64,000 nt of DNA from an uncultured Pelagibacteraceae bacterium (GTDB lineage: Bacteria > Pseudomonadota > Alphaproteobacteria > Pelagibacterales > Pelagibacteraceae). The position numbers and the translations under genes are program-made. The notes below the pieces were generated by a model. It had not been told where the DNA came from. It worked only from the letters and a program-made list of their open reading frames with translations, and searched no databases. Positions 38,864 through 50,590 of the stretch are shown piece by piece (position 1 is the first letter of the stretch; the number at the start of each line of letters is the position of its first letter). The stretch is from assembly GCA_902562205.1 (NCBI GenBank), contig CACESO010000001.1:1-64000 (forward strand), given 5' to 3'.

Positions 38864-40284
38864 AGACTCAACTTAAGCCCGCCCTCCAAAAGAGTTTCTT
38901 CTAAAATATCAGATTTATCTGGTGGTTTATCACAGGAGATAATGGTTAAACAGATATTCCAGATTTTACCTCCAACGTTTTTTGGACCATCTTTTAAAAT
39001 CTCGATTTCATAACCTTTTTTGTTTAACATAAACTGTGAATAGTTTGATATGACAGTATTAATAAAGTTTTCATTTTCATCGTTAACTTTGTTTGTGTAA
39101 AAAGTTAATTTTTTGATTTTAGATTTTTCAATGGTCGTAAATGCTTCCTCAAAATTAGGATTGAATCTTTGTCTTTCTAAAAAAAACTGTTTAAAGGTAC
39201 TCTCCGTAAAATGATTGGCGAAATTAATTAAAATCAAGAATGAGATCAATAGTTTTTTTACTGCTTCTCTCTCTATAAGAAAAACAAGAATAGAGATAAT
39301 CAGAATTATTGGTATTAAAACAAATATTATATATTTTGGAAAAATAATTGGTTTAATAAAATATCCATAAACTAACGGAATTAAGTATGAAAATGCCAAT
39401 AAAATAATTAGAAAAATAATTTCTTTGTTTCTTTCAATTTTTTTTCTTAAACCAATCAATAAGATGACTAAAGTTAATAAATGAATTAACCCCAATAATC
39501 GTGAACCAAAAAATTCTGAAAAATAAAAATTTGTAAAAAATTTAATACCTGGTTGTTCTATCCATCCGGCGTTGTGAGAGAGATAATTAAGATAATGATA
39601 TAAAAAACCAACTGTCAGAATGGATACAAGTATTAACGAAATATTTACTTTGATATGGTTTTTTAAAAAAAGGAAATAGTCCAAAATTAAAAAAACTATC
39701 ATTGATGCTAAAACAATTATAGCAAACGGGTGACTTAAAATAGCTATGAAAGTAAAAAGGGGGAACAGAACAAAATTTTTTGTAAATATTCTATTTTTAT
39801 CTTCTTTATAAAGATTTAAAAAAAAAATTAAACTTAGTGAAATTAAAAAAAAAGTAAAAATATAAACTCTCATCTCTTGTGAATTAACAATCAAAAAAAT
39901 GTTTAAACTTACTAAACAAGTAGCGAATAGATAGCTTTTGTCTTTAGTAAATTTTTTGCATAATATTCCAACAGAAAAAATACTTAAAAATCCAAAAAAA
40001 GCTGAAAAGCATCTACCAACTATTGGATCATAACCAAAAATTTTGTTGCATATTTTTACTAAATAGAAATATAAAAAAGGAATAGCTTCTGCAGATTGCA
40101 CTCTTAATTGAGTTTCCGCAAAACTTAAACTGGGATCTGTAACCCAAAAAGAGTAAATTTCATCCAACCAAAGATTTTCATAATTTATATTGTAAAATCT
40201 AAATATAAACCCAAATAATATTATTAGAAAAATTACAGAATAAAAAAGTAAATTATTTTCTTGAAACTTTAATAGTTTAAACAT
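38848..40284 (-). CDS. Glycosyltransferase family 39-like membrane protein
   Basis: NYENLWLDEIYSFWVTDPSLSFAETQLRVQSAEAIPFLYFYLVKICNKIFG..., many TM segments. Confidence 0.82.
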   Translation of the reverse strand: MFKLLKFQENNLLFYSVIFLIILFGFIFRFYNINYENLWLDEIYSFWVTDPSLSFAETQLRVQSAEAIPFLYFYLVKICNKIFGYDPIVGRCFSAFFGFLSIFSVGILCKKFTKDKSYLFATCLVSLNIFLIVNSQEMRVYIFTFFLISLSLIFFLNLYKEDKNRIFTKNFVLFPLFTFIAILSHPFAIIVLASMIVFLILDYFLFLKNHIKVNISLILVSILTVGFLYHYLNYLSHNAGWIEQPGIKFFTNFYFSEFFGSRLLGLIHLLTLVILLIGLRKKIERNKEIIFLIILLAFSYLIPLVYGYFIKPIIFPKYIIFVLIPIILIISILVFLIEREAVKKLLISFLILINFANHFTESTFKQFFLERQRFNPNFEEAFTTIEKSKIKKLTFYTNKVNDENENFINTVISNYSQFMLNKKGYEIEILKDGPKNVGGKIWNICLTIISCDKPPDKSDILEETLLEGGLKLSLWEVK

Positions 40285-40333
40285 ATCAAAAATAAATATT
40301 TGATTAATTTTTTTAATTTATAATTATATCATT

Positions 40334-40993
40334 TTGTCAAAATACATGTTTTTAACAATTAAAAAAATCCCTAAAAACTATTGGAGTTCAAAAAAACCCC
40401 TTAATCTAAAACCAAAGTCGCTAACAATTTTTTATCTTACTTTGGGATTAACAATTTTTGGTTTAGGCGAGGGGCTATTAATCGTATCTTATTCTGGCGC
40501 ATCACCTTGGAGTGTCTTTGCTCAAGGAATTTCATTAAATATTGATTTATCAATTGGCGTTGTGACTTTTATTGTAAGTGTCTGTACATTATCTTTATGG
40601 TTTTTTTTGAAACAAAAACCCGGCATCGGAACAGTTTTCAACATCATAATTATTGCAGCCATGATTGATTTAACAATTTTTCTGTTTGTAACTCCTGAAA
40701 CATACTTAGGAAAATTGCTAATGGCAGTATTTGCAGTTTTATTGGTTGGCTTGGGAAGTGGTTTTTATTTAATTGCAAATTTAGGTCCTGGACCAAGAGA
40801 TGGATTAATGACAGGAATTCAAAGAATAACAAATTTTCCAATAGCTGCAGTCAGAGCGGGAATCGAAATAACAGTTGTATCAATTGGTTGGTACTTAGGA
40901 GGCACAGTAGGAGTAGGAACTTTATTATTTGCTTTTGGAATTGGCCCTGCTGTAGCACTTGGTCTTTATTTAGTAGGAAAATTCTTTAATTGA
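40334..40993 (+). CDS. YczE/YitT-like integral membrane protein
   Basis: LGLTIFGLGEGLLIVSYSGASPWSVFAQGIS, GSGFYLIANLGPGPRDGLMTGIQ. Confidence 0.75.
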   Translation: MSKYMFLTIKKIPKNYWSSKKPLNLKPKSLTIFYLTLGLTIFGLGEGLLIVSYSGASPWSVFAQGISLNIDLSIGVVTFIVSVCTLSLWFFLKQKPGIGTVFNIIIIAAMIDLTIFLFVTPETYLGKLLMAVFAVLLVGLGSGFYLIANLGPGPRDGLMTGIQRITNFPIAAVRAGIEITVVSIGWYLGGTVGVGTLLFAFGIGPAVALGLYLVGKFFN

Positions 40994-41024
40994 TTTTTCT
41001 CTTAAAAAAAACTATTAATTTTTA

Positions 41025-41483
41025 ATGTCATTGAAAAATTTTATGATCGAGTCGGCAAACATATTGTTTGATGATAGTAAAAATGATTTAAGAGCTCTAC
41101 CGAAAACTGTAAGACTTCAAATTTTATTAGTTTTAAGTTTTATCTGGTCTGTAGTATTTAGTTTATACATTTTTACATACACAACATTTATTTTTGGTTG
41201 GGCGGGAGTATTTCTTGCTCACCTAGGACTAATTTTTGCAGTTTATCATACTTTTAAACAGTTTCATAAAGCTGAAGAAAAGTCAGCAAGCGTTTTTGAA
41301 ACTAAAAATTTCAACCCTTTTAAAATAATGGCTATAGTTTTTGTGATAGTTTTTATATTTGTTTTTTCTAAGGGTATAGAGGTTCTAACAAATACGAATT
41401 CATATAAAATACCTTATGGAGGACCAGATAAGTCCGCTATTGAAAAATGGTTGCCATTTACCCAAAAAAAATCGAAAGATTAG
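41025..41483 (+). CDS. Membrane protein of unknown function
   Basis: Complete ORF with about 3 hydrophobic segments. Confidence 0.65.
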   Translation: MSLKNFMIESANILFDDSKNDLRALPKTVRLQILLVLSFIWSVVFSLYIFTYTTFIFGWAGVFLAHLGLIFAVYHTFKQFHKAEEKSASVFETKNFNPFKIMAIVFVIVFIFVFSKGIEVLTNTNSYKIPYGGPDKSAIEKWLPFTQKKSKD

Positions 41484-41522
41484 TCATATATTTTAAGAAT
41501 AAAATCAGTTATATCTAATGAA

Positions 41523-41906
41523 GTGAAAAATCTTGTCAAAAATCTTCAGTTACTTTTACTAGGAATAATTTTGCTTAGTACAATTATAGCTGTAATTCTC
41601 GAGATAAGAACGATGTTTTTAAATCAAACTGTTACATTAGCTGACTTATTATTAATGTTTCTATATCTAGAAGTTATGGCAATGGTAAGAGTCTTCTGGG
41701 AAGAACAATCAATTAGTATTTCTTTACCGTTGTTGATTGCAATTACTGCGCTAAGTAGATTTATTATTTTGCAAGGTAAACAGATGGACGCTTCTCAACT
41801 TCTGTATGAGTCAATTGCAATAGTTTTAATCGCTCTCGCCATAGTAGTATTAAGATTAAGGCACAGTGATAAATTAGGCTTATCTAAAAAGAAAAAAAGA
41901 AAATAA
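41523..41906 (+). CDS. PsiE-like (phosphate-starvation-inducible) membrane protein
   Basis: GTG start; LADLLLMFLYLEVMAMVRVFWEEQSISISLPLLIAITALSRFIIL. Confidence 0.72.
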   Translation: MKNLVKNLQLLLLGIILLSTIIAVILEIRTMFLNQTVTLADLLLMFLYLEVMAMVRVFWEEQSISISLPLLIAITALSRFIILQGKQMDASQLLYESIAIVLIALAIVVLRLRHSDKLGLSKKKKRK

Positions 41907-42030
41907 ATATTTAATACAACCCAATTTATTGTTAAAATTTAATATGTGGTTTATCAGAATCAGGCTACATAAATTTGTAAGACTAACCTTTCATCCACCA
42001 TGAATTAAGCAAAGTTTTAAAAATTAGACA

Positions 42031-42060
42031 AAAAAAAACCCTCTTTCGAGGGTTTTTTTT
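42031..42060. terminator. Bidirectional intrinsic terminator downstream of groEL
   Basis: AAAAAAAACCCTC-TTTC-GAGGGTTTTTTTT. Confidence 0.88.
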
Positions 42061-42080
42061 AAATTACTTTTAGTGGAATT

Positions 42081-43736
<1,656 letters not shown>

Positions 43737-43755
43737 TCACTCCTTTATTTAAAAA

Positions 43756-44049
43756 TTATTTTCCTGTTGATATTCCTATTATGTCAGATTCTTTCATAAT
43801 GCTGTATTCTTTCCCACCAATTTTAACTTCGGTACCTGACCATTTGCCGAATAATACTTTGTCTCCAACTTTGACATCCATTGGAATGATTTTTCCATCT
43901 TCAGTTTTAGCTCCACTACCAACTGCAACAACTTTTCCTTCTTGAGGTTTTTCTTGAGCTGTATCTGGTATTATAATTCCACCTGCAGTTTTTTCACTGC
44001 TATCCAAAACTTCTATTAAAACTCTGTCATGTAACGGTTTAAACTTCAT
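43756..44049 (-). CDS. groES: Co-chaperonin GroES (start corrected from 44076 to 44049)
   Basis: [56 protein letters not shown] just before this ATG. Confidence 0.97.
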   Translation of the reverse strand: MKFKPLHDRVLIEVLDSSEKTAGGIIIPDTAQEKPQEGKVVAVGSGAKTEDGKIIPMDVKVGDKVLFGKWSGTEVKIGGKEYSIMKESDIIGISTGK

Positions 44050-44074
44050 AAAAACTCCTTTAAATATGGAATTC

Positions 44075-44103
44075 ATATAAAGACCAAAAGATAATTTTTC
44101 AAG
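44075..44103 (-). promoter_or_regulatory. Candidate sigma32-type promoter for groESL
   Basis: Minus strand CTTGAAAAATTATCTTTTGGTCTTTATAT. Confidence 0.5.
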
Positions 44104-44172
44104 ACAAAGGATAAAATATATATTTTAAAAAAAACCAAGAAATATGCATCTTTTTGAGTTATATCATTAAAA

Positions 44173-44988
44173 ATGACTTCAAATTTAGATGAAAATGGAC
44201 TTAGATCAATCGTTGAGGAATACGACGTGTTCTTTATAGATATCTGGGGAGTGTTACATAACGGGCTTAATCTATTTGAAAATTCAGTTGAGGTTCTTGA
44301 AAAGCTAGAAAAAAATAAAAAACAATATGTATTGCTTACAAATGCACCAAGACCAAATCTTACTGTAATTGAATATTTAAAAAAGATGGGTTTAGATGAA
44401 AAAAAAGCTCAACAAGTTTATACGTCTGGTCAAGCTGCTTTAGATCAACTCAAAAAAATGAACTTTAAAAGTTTTTTTCATATAGGGCCACCAAGAGATT
44501 TTGATTTATTCAAAACGTTTGAGAGTCAAAAATCTGAAAAAATAGACAGCAGTGATTTTTTATTGTGTTCAGGACTATTTGATGATCATAAAACAGATTT
44601 AAAATTTTATGAAAAATTACTTTTAGATCATACAAAAAAAAAAATGATTTGCACCAATCCAGATCTTGTTGTTGATCGGGGCAATGTCAGAGAATTTTGT
44701 GCGGGCACCATAGCAAAAATTTTTGAAAAGTTAGGAGGCGATGTAAAGTATTTCGGCAAACCTTATCCAGAAGTTTATGAAAAAGCATTTAAAAATTTAA
44801 GAGGAAAAAAAGTGATTTGCATAGGTGATAATCTTAATACAGATATTAAAGGTGCAAATTTACAAAATTTTGACTCTCTTCTAATAAATAATGGAATTCA
44901 CAAAAATGAAATAAGCAATGGTATTAAAGAATTAACAAAAAAATACAATGTTAATATAAACTACACTCAAACAGAGCTTAAATGGTAA
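44173..44988 (+). CDS. HAD-superfamily (NagD/CECR5-like, subfamily IIA) hydrolase
   Basis: YDVFFIDIWGVLHNGLNLFENSVEVLEKL, LLTNAPRP, YFGKPYPEVYEKAF, CIGDNLNTDIKGAN. Confidence 0.88.
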   Translation: MTSNLDENGLRSIVEEYDVFFIDIWGVLHNGLNLFENSVEVLEKLEKNKKQYVLLTNAPRPNLTVIEYLKKMGLDEKKAQQVYTSGQAALDQLKKMNFKSFFHIGPPRDFDLFKTFESQKSEKIDSSDFLLCSGLFDDHKTDLKFYEKLLLDHTKKKMICTNPDLVVDRGNVREFCAGTIAKIFEKLGGDVKYFGKPYPEVYEKAFKNLRGKKVICIGDNLNTDIKGANLQNFDSLLINNGIHKNEISNGIKELTKKYNVNINYTQTELKW

Positions 44989-45917
44989 ATAACTTTAGAA
45001 TTTATAAAAACTTTAATTTGTCCAAAAAGGACAAAGGAGCAATAATTTTGATTGGAAACTTTGATGGTCTTCATAGAGGTCATCAAAAACTTTTTAATAA
45101 AGCAAAAAGTTTCAAAAAAAAATTCAAGTTAAAAATAGGAGTAATTACTTTCGACCCAATACCAAAAATGTTTTTTAAAAAGCTTAATAATTATAGGCTT
45201 TCAAATTTTGATCAAAAAATTCAACTTTTAAAAAAAAATTATGTAGATTTTATTGTAAATCAAAAATTCAATATAAGATTTTCAAAAATTAGTTGTTACG
45301 ATTTTATAAAAAAAGTTTTATTTAATAAGATTAAGCCAAAATATATTTTTGTTTCAGACAATTTTAGATTTGGATACAAAAGAGCTGGAGACATAAAACT
45401 CCTTAAGTCATTAGAGAAAGATTATGATTATAAAATAATTAATCCATCACCTCTTAAGAGTAAGAAGTTTATAATCTCATCAACCTTGATAAGAAAAAAT
45501 CTTGAAATGGGAAACTTGAAAAAAGTAAAAAAATTTTTGGGTAGGAATTGGTGTATAGAGGGCAAAGTTGAGAAGGGGAGACAACTTGGTAAAAAAATTG
45601 GATTCCCAACATGTAACATTGATATAAAGAATTATAAAATCCCAAAAATTGGTGTTTATGCGGTAAAAGTATCTTCTAAAAATAGGAGAAAATTAAAAGG
45701 TATTGCAAATATTGGATACAGACCAACATTTAATCAAAAAAAATTAGTTTTAGAAGTAAATATATTTAATTTTTCTGGAAATCTTTATAATAAAAATTTA
45801 TCAATAGAATTTATAGAATTTATAAGAGGTGAGAAAAAATTTAATGGAATACTTAACTTGAAAAAACAAATTAAAATAGATTGTAAAAAAGCAAAGGCAA
45901 TATTATCAAATGAGTAA
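44982..45917 (+). CDS. ribF: Riboflavin kinase / FAD synthetase
   Basis: ILIGNFDGLHRGHQKLF, VSDNFRFGYKRAGD, KGRQLGKKIGFPTCNID, IANIGYRPTF. Confidence 0.93.
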   Translation: MVNNFRIYKNFNLSKKDKGAIILIGNFDGLHRGHQKLFNKAKSFKKKFKLKIGVITFDPIPKMFFKKLNNYRLSNFDQKIQLLKKNYVDFIVNQKFNIRFSKISCYDFIKKVLFNKIKPKYIFVSDNFRFGYKRAGDIKLLKSLEKDYDYKIINPSPLKSKKFIISSTLIRKNLEMGNLKKVKKFLGRNWCIEGKVEKGRQLGKKIGFPTCNIDIKNYKIPKIGVYAVKVSSKNRRKLKGIANIGYRPTFNQKKLVLEVNIFNFSGNLYNKNLSIEFIEFIRGEKKFNGILNLKKQIKIDCKKAKAILSNE

Positions 45918-48651
45918 AAGTTCAGTAAATCTTCCGAAAACATCATTTTCAATGAGAGCGAATCTTCCCTTAAAGGAACCTGATCTAATTGATTATTGGA
46001 ACAAAATATCGCTCTATGAGAAGCTTAGAGCAAATAGCAAGGGAAATGAAAAATTTGTTTTACATGATGGCCCACCTTATGCAAATGGAAATATACACAT
46101 GGGGACTGCTTTAAATAAAATTTTGAAAGATATCGTTACAAAGTTTCATCAAATGAAAGGAAAAGACTCTGTGTATGTTCCAGGATGGGATTGTCACGGT
46201 TTACCAATTGAATGGAAAATTGAAGAACAATATAAAAAAAATAAAAAAAATAAAAATGATATTCCAATCGTTGAATTTAGAAAAGAATGTAGAGATTTTG
46301 CAAATAAATGGATTGATGTTCATAAAAAACAATTCCAAAGATTAGGCGTCATTGGAGATTGGAAAGATTATTATTCGACTATGAGTTTCAAAGCTGAAGC
46401 TCAAATAGTTAGGGAATTAGCGAAGTTCCTGAAAGAGGGGAGCCTGTACAAAGGTTATAAACCTGTTTTATGGTCTACTGTTGAAAAAACTGCTTTAGCA
46501 GATGCCGAAGTAGAATATATGGATCATATTTCTGATACTATTTACACTTCATTTCCAATTAAGAAAACCACAAACAAAAGTCTTCAGGGTTGTGAAATTA
46601 TCATTTGGACCACAACTCCATGGACTATACCAGCCAACAAGGCTCTAGCTTATAATAAAGATATTAGCTACCAAATAATTAATATTAGAGATGATGGTGA
46701 TTTCAAAAATAAAAAAATTGTTATCGCTCATGATTTATTAGAGACAGTTTTGAAGGAATGTGAGATTAAAAAATTTGAGAAACTTGACAAGTTATTAGGT
46801 AAAGAATTTAAAGGTACAATTTGCAGCCACCCTATGGAAAAAGAAGGTTACACTTACGATATTCCAATGTTAGAGGCGAATTTTGTTACAACAGAACAAG
46901 GTTCTGGAATAGTTCATTGTGCCCCAAGTCATGGACCTGATGATTTTAACTTATGTATTAATAACGGAATTCAAGCAGTTGAAACAGTAGATGATGACGG
47001 AAAATATACTAAGAATATTTTGAATTTCGAAGGAACACATGTTTTCAAAGCTAACCCAATCGTAATTGAAAGTTTAAAAAAAAATAAAAAGTTACTTTAT
47101 AATGGAAAATTTAACCATACCTACCCCCACTCTTGGAGATCAAAGGCGCCGTTAATTCACAGAGCAACTCCTCAGTGGTTTATATCTATGGAAAGCCACG
47201 GACTAAGAAAAAAAGCATTAGTTGCAATTGATAAAACTGAATTTTATCCTTACAAGGGCAAGGATAGACTTAAATCGATGATAGAAACCAGACCAGATTG
47301 GTGTGTTTCTAGACAGAGAGTTTGGGGAGTTCCACTGCCTATATTTATTTCAAAAAAAAATGAGAAAGTTTTAGTTGATGATGAAGTCTTTAATAACATT
47401 GCCAATATTTTTGAGAAAGAAGGTTCAGATTGTTGGTTTGAAGATAACAAACAAAAGTTTCTTGGAAAGAAATATAATGAAAATGATTTTTACCAGACCA
47501 CCGATATAGTAGAGGTTTGGTTTGATAGTGGTTCTACCCATTCTTTTGTTTTAGAACAAAGAGATGATTTAAAATGGCCAGCGTCTCTTTATCTTGAAGG
47601 GTCTGACCAGCATAGAGGTTGGTTTCATTCATCTCTTTTAGAGTCTTGTGGCACAAGAGGTGAGGCACCTTTTGAAGCTATTCTGTCACATGGTTTTGTT
47701 GTAGATGGCAAAGGTTTAAAAATGTCAAAATCCTTAGGTAACGTCATTTCGCCAGAGGAAATATTAAAAAAATACGGTGCTGATATTCTTAGAATCTGGG
47801 TTGCTGCATCAAATTATGCTGAAGATTTGAGGATAGATCATAAAATTTTAGAGCAACATGCAGATGCTTACAGAAAACTAAGAAATACATTTAGATATTT
47901 ATTAGGCAATTTGAATGATGAATTAAGTGAAATCGATTTAGTTAAAATTAAAGTTGATACGTTACCAGAACTTGAGCAACTAATGCTTCACAAATTATAT
48001 AATTTGAATGAAAGCTTTATGAAACATTTTAATTCTTATAATATTCATCTAATTTATAAAGAACTATTAAATTTTTGCACTGTGGATCTTTCATCTTTTT
48101 ATTTTGATATTAGAAAAGATACTTTGTATTGTGATGAGAAAAATTCAAAAAAAAGGAAAGACTGTCAGTTACTACTTAATGTGATTTTAGATAGTTTATT
48201 AAAATGGTTCGCACCTATATTATCTTTTACTACAGAAGAAATATTTAAATTGGTAAATAAAAATAATAGTGAAAAAAGTATTCATCTAAAAAAATTCAAT
48301 TTATTTCCAAAGGCTTGGAATAATATTGATCTAGAACAAAATTGGAAAAAAATAGTTGATATAAGAAATGAAGCTAACTCAAGTATTGAAACTATGAGGG
48401 CTGAAAAAATTATTGGATCTAGCTTAGAAGCAAATATAGAAATAGAGTTGGATGAGGATAATTATAATTTAGGAAAAAACTATGATTTTTCAGAAATATG
48501 TATCACTTCATCAGCAAAAATAATTAATACAAAAAAAAAGGAAAACTTAATTAGAGTAAAGACTATCAAAGCAGAGGGGCAAAAATGCCCCGTTTGTTGG
48601 AAAATAAATAAAAATGGATGTGAAAGACATTCATGCTCTAATAAAAGTTAA
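45910..48651 (+). CDS. ileS: Isoleucyl-tRNA synthetase
   Basis: HDGPPYANGNIHMGTALNKILKD (HIGH), GWDCHGLPIE, LKMSKSLGNVISP (KMSKS), C-terminal CPVCWK. Confidence 0.98.
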   Translation: MSKSSVNLPKTSFSMRANLPLKEPDLIDYWNKISLYEKLRANSKGNEKFVLHDGPPYANGNIHMGTALNKILKDIVTKFHQMKGKDSVYVPGWDCHGLPIEWKIEEQYKKNKKNKNDIPIVEFRKECRDFANKWIDVHKKQFQRLGVIGDWKDYYSTMSFKAEAQIVRELAKFLKEGSLYKGYKPVLWSTVEKTALADAEVEYMDHISDTIYTSFPIKKTTNKSLQGCEIIIWTTTPWTIPANKALAYNKDISYQIINIRDDGDFKNKKIVIAHDLLETVLKECEIKKFEKLDKLLGKEFKGTICSHPMEKEGYTYDIPMLEANFVTTEQGSGIVHCAPSHGPDDFNLCINNGIQAVETVDDDGKYTKNILNFEGTHVFKANPIVIESLKKNKKLLYNGKFNHTYPHSWRSKAPLIHRATPQWFISMESHGLRKKALVAIDKTEFYPYKGKDRLKSMIETRPDWCVSRQRVWGVPLPIFISKKNEKVLVDDEVFNNIANIFEKEGSDCWFEDNKQKFLGKKYNENDFYQTTDIVEVWFDSGSTHSFVLEQRDDLKWPASLYLEGSDQHRGWFHSSLLESCGTRGEAPFEAILSHGFVVDGKGLKMSKSLGNVISPEEILKKYGADILRIWVAASNYAEDLRIDHKILEQHADAYRKLRNTFRYLLGNLNDELSEIDLVKIKVDTLPELEQLMLHKLYNLNESFMKHFNSYNIHLIYKELLNFCTVDLSSFYFDIRKDTLYCDEKNSKKRKDCQLLLNVILDSLLKWFAPILSFTTEEIFKLVNKNNSEKSIHLKKFNLFPKAWNNIDLEQNWKKIVDIRNEANSSIETMRAEKIIGSSLEANIEIELDEDNYNLGKNYDFSEICITSSAKIINTKKKENLIRVKTIKAEGQKCPVCWKINKNGCERHSCSNKS

Positions 48652-49129
48652 AGTGTATAAATTTTTACTAAACTTAATATTTGTTCTTGTTCTTTTTTGT
48701 ATAGATAGATTTTCTAAAATTTATATTATTGAACTTTATGAAAAAACTGGTGTTACAGAGATATATTTAACTTCATTTCTAAACTCATACTTAGTTTGGA
48801 ACACAGGAATAGCTTTTGGATTATTTTCACTTTCTGACGAATTAACTTACGATTTATTCACTGCACTAATAGCACTAATAAATTTAATTATCATTTATTT
48901 AGCGGTTGTAACCAAAGATTTCAGAAAATATTTCTTTTTGTTAATTTTAGGTGGCTCTTTTGGAAATCTTTTTGATAGGCTCTTTTATGGATCTGTGCCA
49001 GACTTTATTGATTTCCACATAGGCAATTTTCACTGGTTTATATTTAATATAGCTGATATCTTTATTACTATGGGTGTTACTTGCCTTATTTTAGCTGAAG
49101 TATTATATAAAAAAGAAACAAATGAATAA
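48614..49129 (+). CDS. lspA: Signal peptidase II (prolipoprotein); a GTG at 48653 just after the ileS stop is an alternative start
   Basis: NSYLVWNTGIAFGLF, LGGSFGNLFDRLFYGSVPDFIDFHIGNFHWFIFNIADIFITMGV. Confidence 0.94.
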   Translation: MDVKDIHALIKVKVYKFLLNLIFVLVLFCIDRFSKIYIIELYEKTGVTEIYLTSFLNSYLVWNTGIAFGLFSLSDELTYDLFTALIALINLIIIYLAVVTKDFRKYFFLLILGGSFGNLFDRLFYGSVPDFIDFHIGNFHWFIFNIADIFITMGVTCLILAEVLYKKETNE

Positions 49130-49430
49130 AAATTATTTTTTTTTAATCATGTTGCTTTTTCTAAGTTCATGCCAAAATGTTAAAGATGCCTTATCCGGCA
49201 AGAAATATGAAGATAGTGATGAGTTCCTTGTTATCAAAAAAAATCCATTAGTTTTACCACCAAATTTTAATGACCTACCAACACCAAAAGACGTAGCTGA
49301 TACAACCCAAATCGAAAATATAGAAAATGAAATTGAAGATCTTATAAGCTCAATCAAAGATAGTGATGAGGTCTCAGAATCATCCTCTAATGATACAGAA
49401 AGTTTTGTTTTGGAAAAAATTAAAGATTAA
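49122..49430 (+). CDS. DUF3035-like lipoprotein
   Basis: Lipobox LLFLSSCQ; DEFLVIKKNPLVLPPNFNDLPTP; directly follows lspA. Confidence 0.8.
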   Translation: MNKNYFFLIMLLFLSSCQNVKDALSGKKYEDSDEFLVIKKNPLVLPPNFNDLPTPKDVADTTQIENIENEIEDLISSIKDSDEVSESSSNDTESFVLEKIKD

Positions 49431-50590
49431 TGTTTTCTAAAAAAATAAAGATTACTTGTTTTAATTTTAAAAAAAAAAATAACCAAAAAATAAAAAAGCT
49501 TTTTTTTGAAATTTTAAAAAAAAAAAAATCAAGCTATAGAGTAATTGATTCTTTTTCGAATAACTATCAGTATTCTTATAATAAAAAAGATATTGCCAGA
49601 TTTAAAAAGTATAAAACATTAAGTGTTTTTGGATTAGGTGGCTCATCTTTATGCATAAAAGCCATTTATAATTTCTTAAGATTGAAGATTAAGAAAAAAG
49701 TATATTTTTATGATAGCCTAAATATAGCAGTTCCAAAAATAGATAAAAATAAAAATTTAGATATCGTGATTTCAAAATCAGGTTCAACTCTTGAGACAAT
49801 TGTAAATCAGAATATTTTCTCTAAGAGCAAAAAGTTGTTTATAACAGAAAATAAAAAAAGTTACTTGTACGATTTAGCTAAAAAATTGAAATCAGAAATT
49901 GTTGAGCATCGAAATTTTGTTGGGGGAAGATATTCAGCTTTATCTGAGGTCGGTATGTTGCCAGCAGAACTTTTAGGTTTAAAAAGTTTAAAATTTAAAA
50001 AGTTCGACAATCTTATAAAAAATAAAGAATTTATGAACACTTTGATAAACAATGTCGATATGATGCATAAATTTCATTCTTTAGGAAAAACTAATTCTGT
50101 AATACTTAATTTTGATAGGAGCTTAACTAGTTTACTCGAGTGGTATCAACAATTATTATCAGAGAGTTTAGGTAAAAAAGGGAAAGGTTTTTTTCCAATT
50201 ATTTCGAATTTACCTAAGGATAATCACAGCTTAATGCAGCTATACTTAGATGGAAACAAAAATAATTTTTATACAATCTTTGATATTGTCGATCACAATA
50301 CTCCAAAAATTAAGAATCAAAATTTAGTAAAGGGTTATAACTTTTTAAAAAATAAAAGTATAAAATCAGTAATGATTGCGCAGAAGAAAGCAGTTAAAAA
50401 AGTGTTTCAAAAACAAGGCCTGAAATTTAGAAATTTTGAAATATTTAATAAAGATGAAGAAAGTTTGGGGATAATTTTCACGTATTTTATGCTTGAAACA
50501 ATTTTATTAGGAAAATTAATGAAATTAAATCCATTCGATCAGCCAGCAGTCGAGTCGATAAAAAAAGAGACAAAAAAAGCACTTAGTTAG
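49430..50590 (+). CDS. pgi: Glucose-6-phosphate isomerase (short, divergent form)
   Basis: VFGLGGSSLCIKAI, DIVISKSGSTLETI, FVGGRYSALSEVGMLPAELLG, NPFDQPAVE. Confidence 0.85.
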   Translation: MFSKKIKITCFNFKKKNNQKIKKLFFEILKKKKSSYRVIDSFSNNYQYSYNKKDIARFKKYKTLSVFGLGGSSLCIKAIYNFLRLKIKKKVYFYDSLNIAVPKIDKNKNLDIVISKSGSTLETIVNQNIFSKSKKLFITENKKSYLYDLAKKLKSEIVEHRNFVGGRYSALSEVGMLPAELLGLKSLKFKKFDNLIKNKEFMNTLINNVDMMHKFHSLGKTNSVILNFDRSLTSLLEWYQQLLSESLGKKGKGFFPIISNLPKDNHSLMQLYLDGNKNNFYTIFDIVDHNTPKIKNQNLVKGYNFLKNKSIKSVMIAQKKAVKKVFQKQGLKFRNFEIFNKDEESLGIIFTYFMLETILLGKLMKLNPFDQPAVESIKKETKKALS

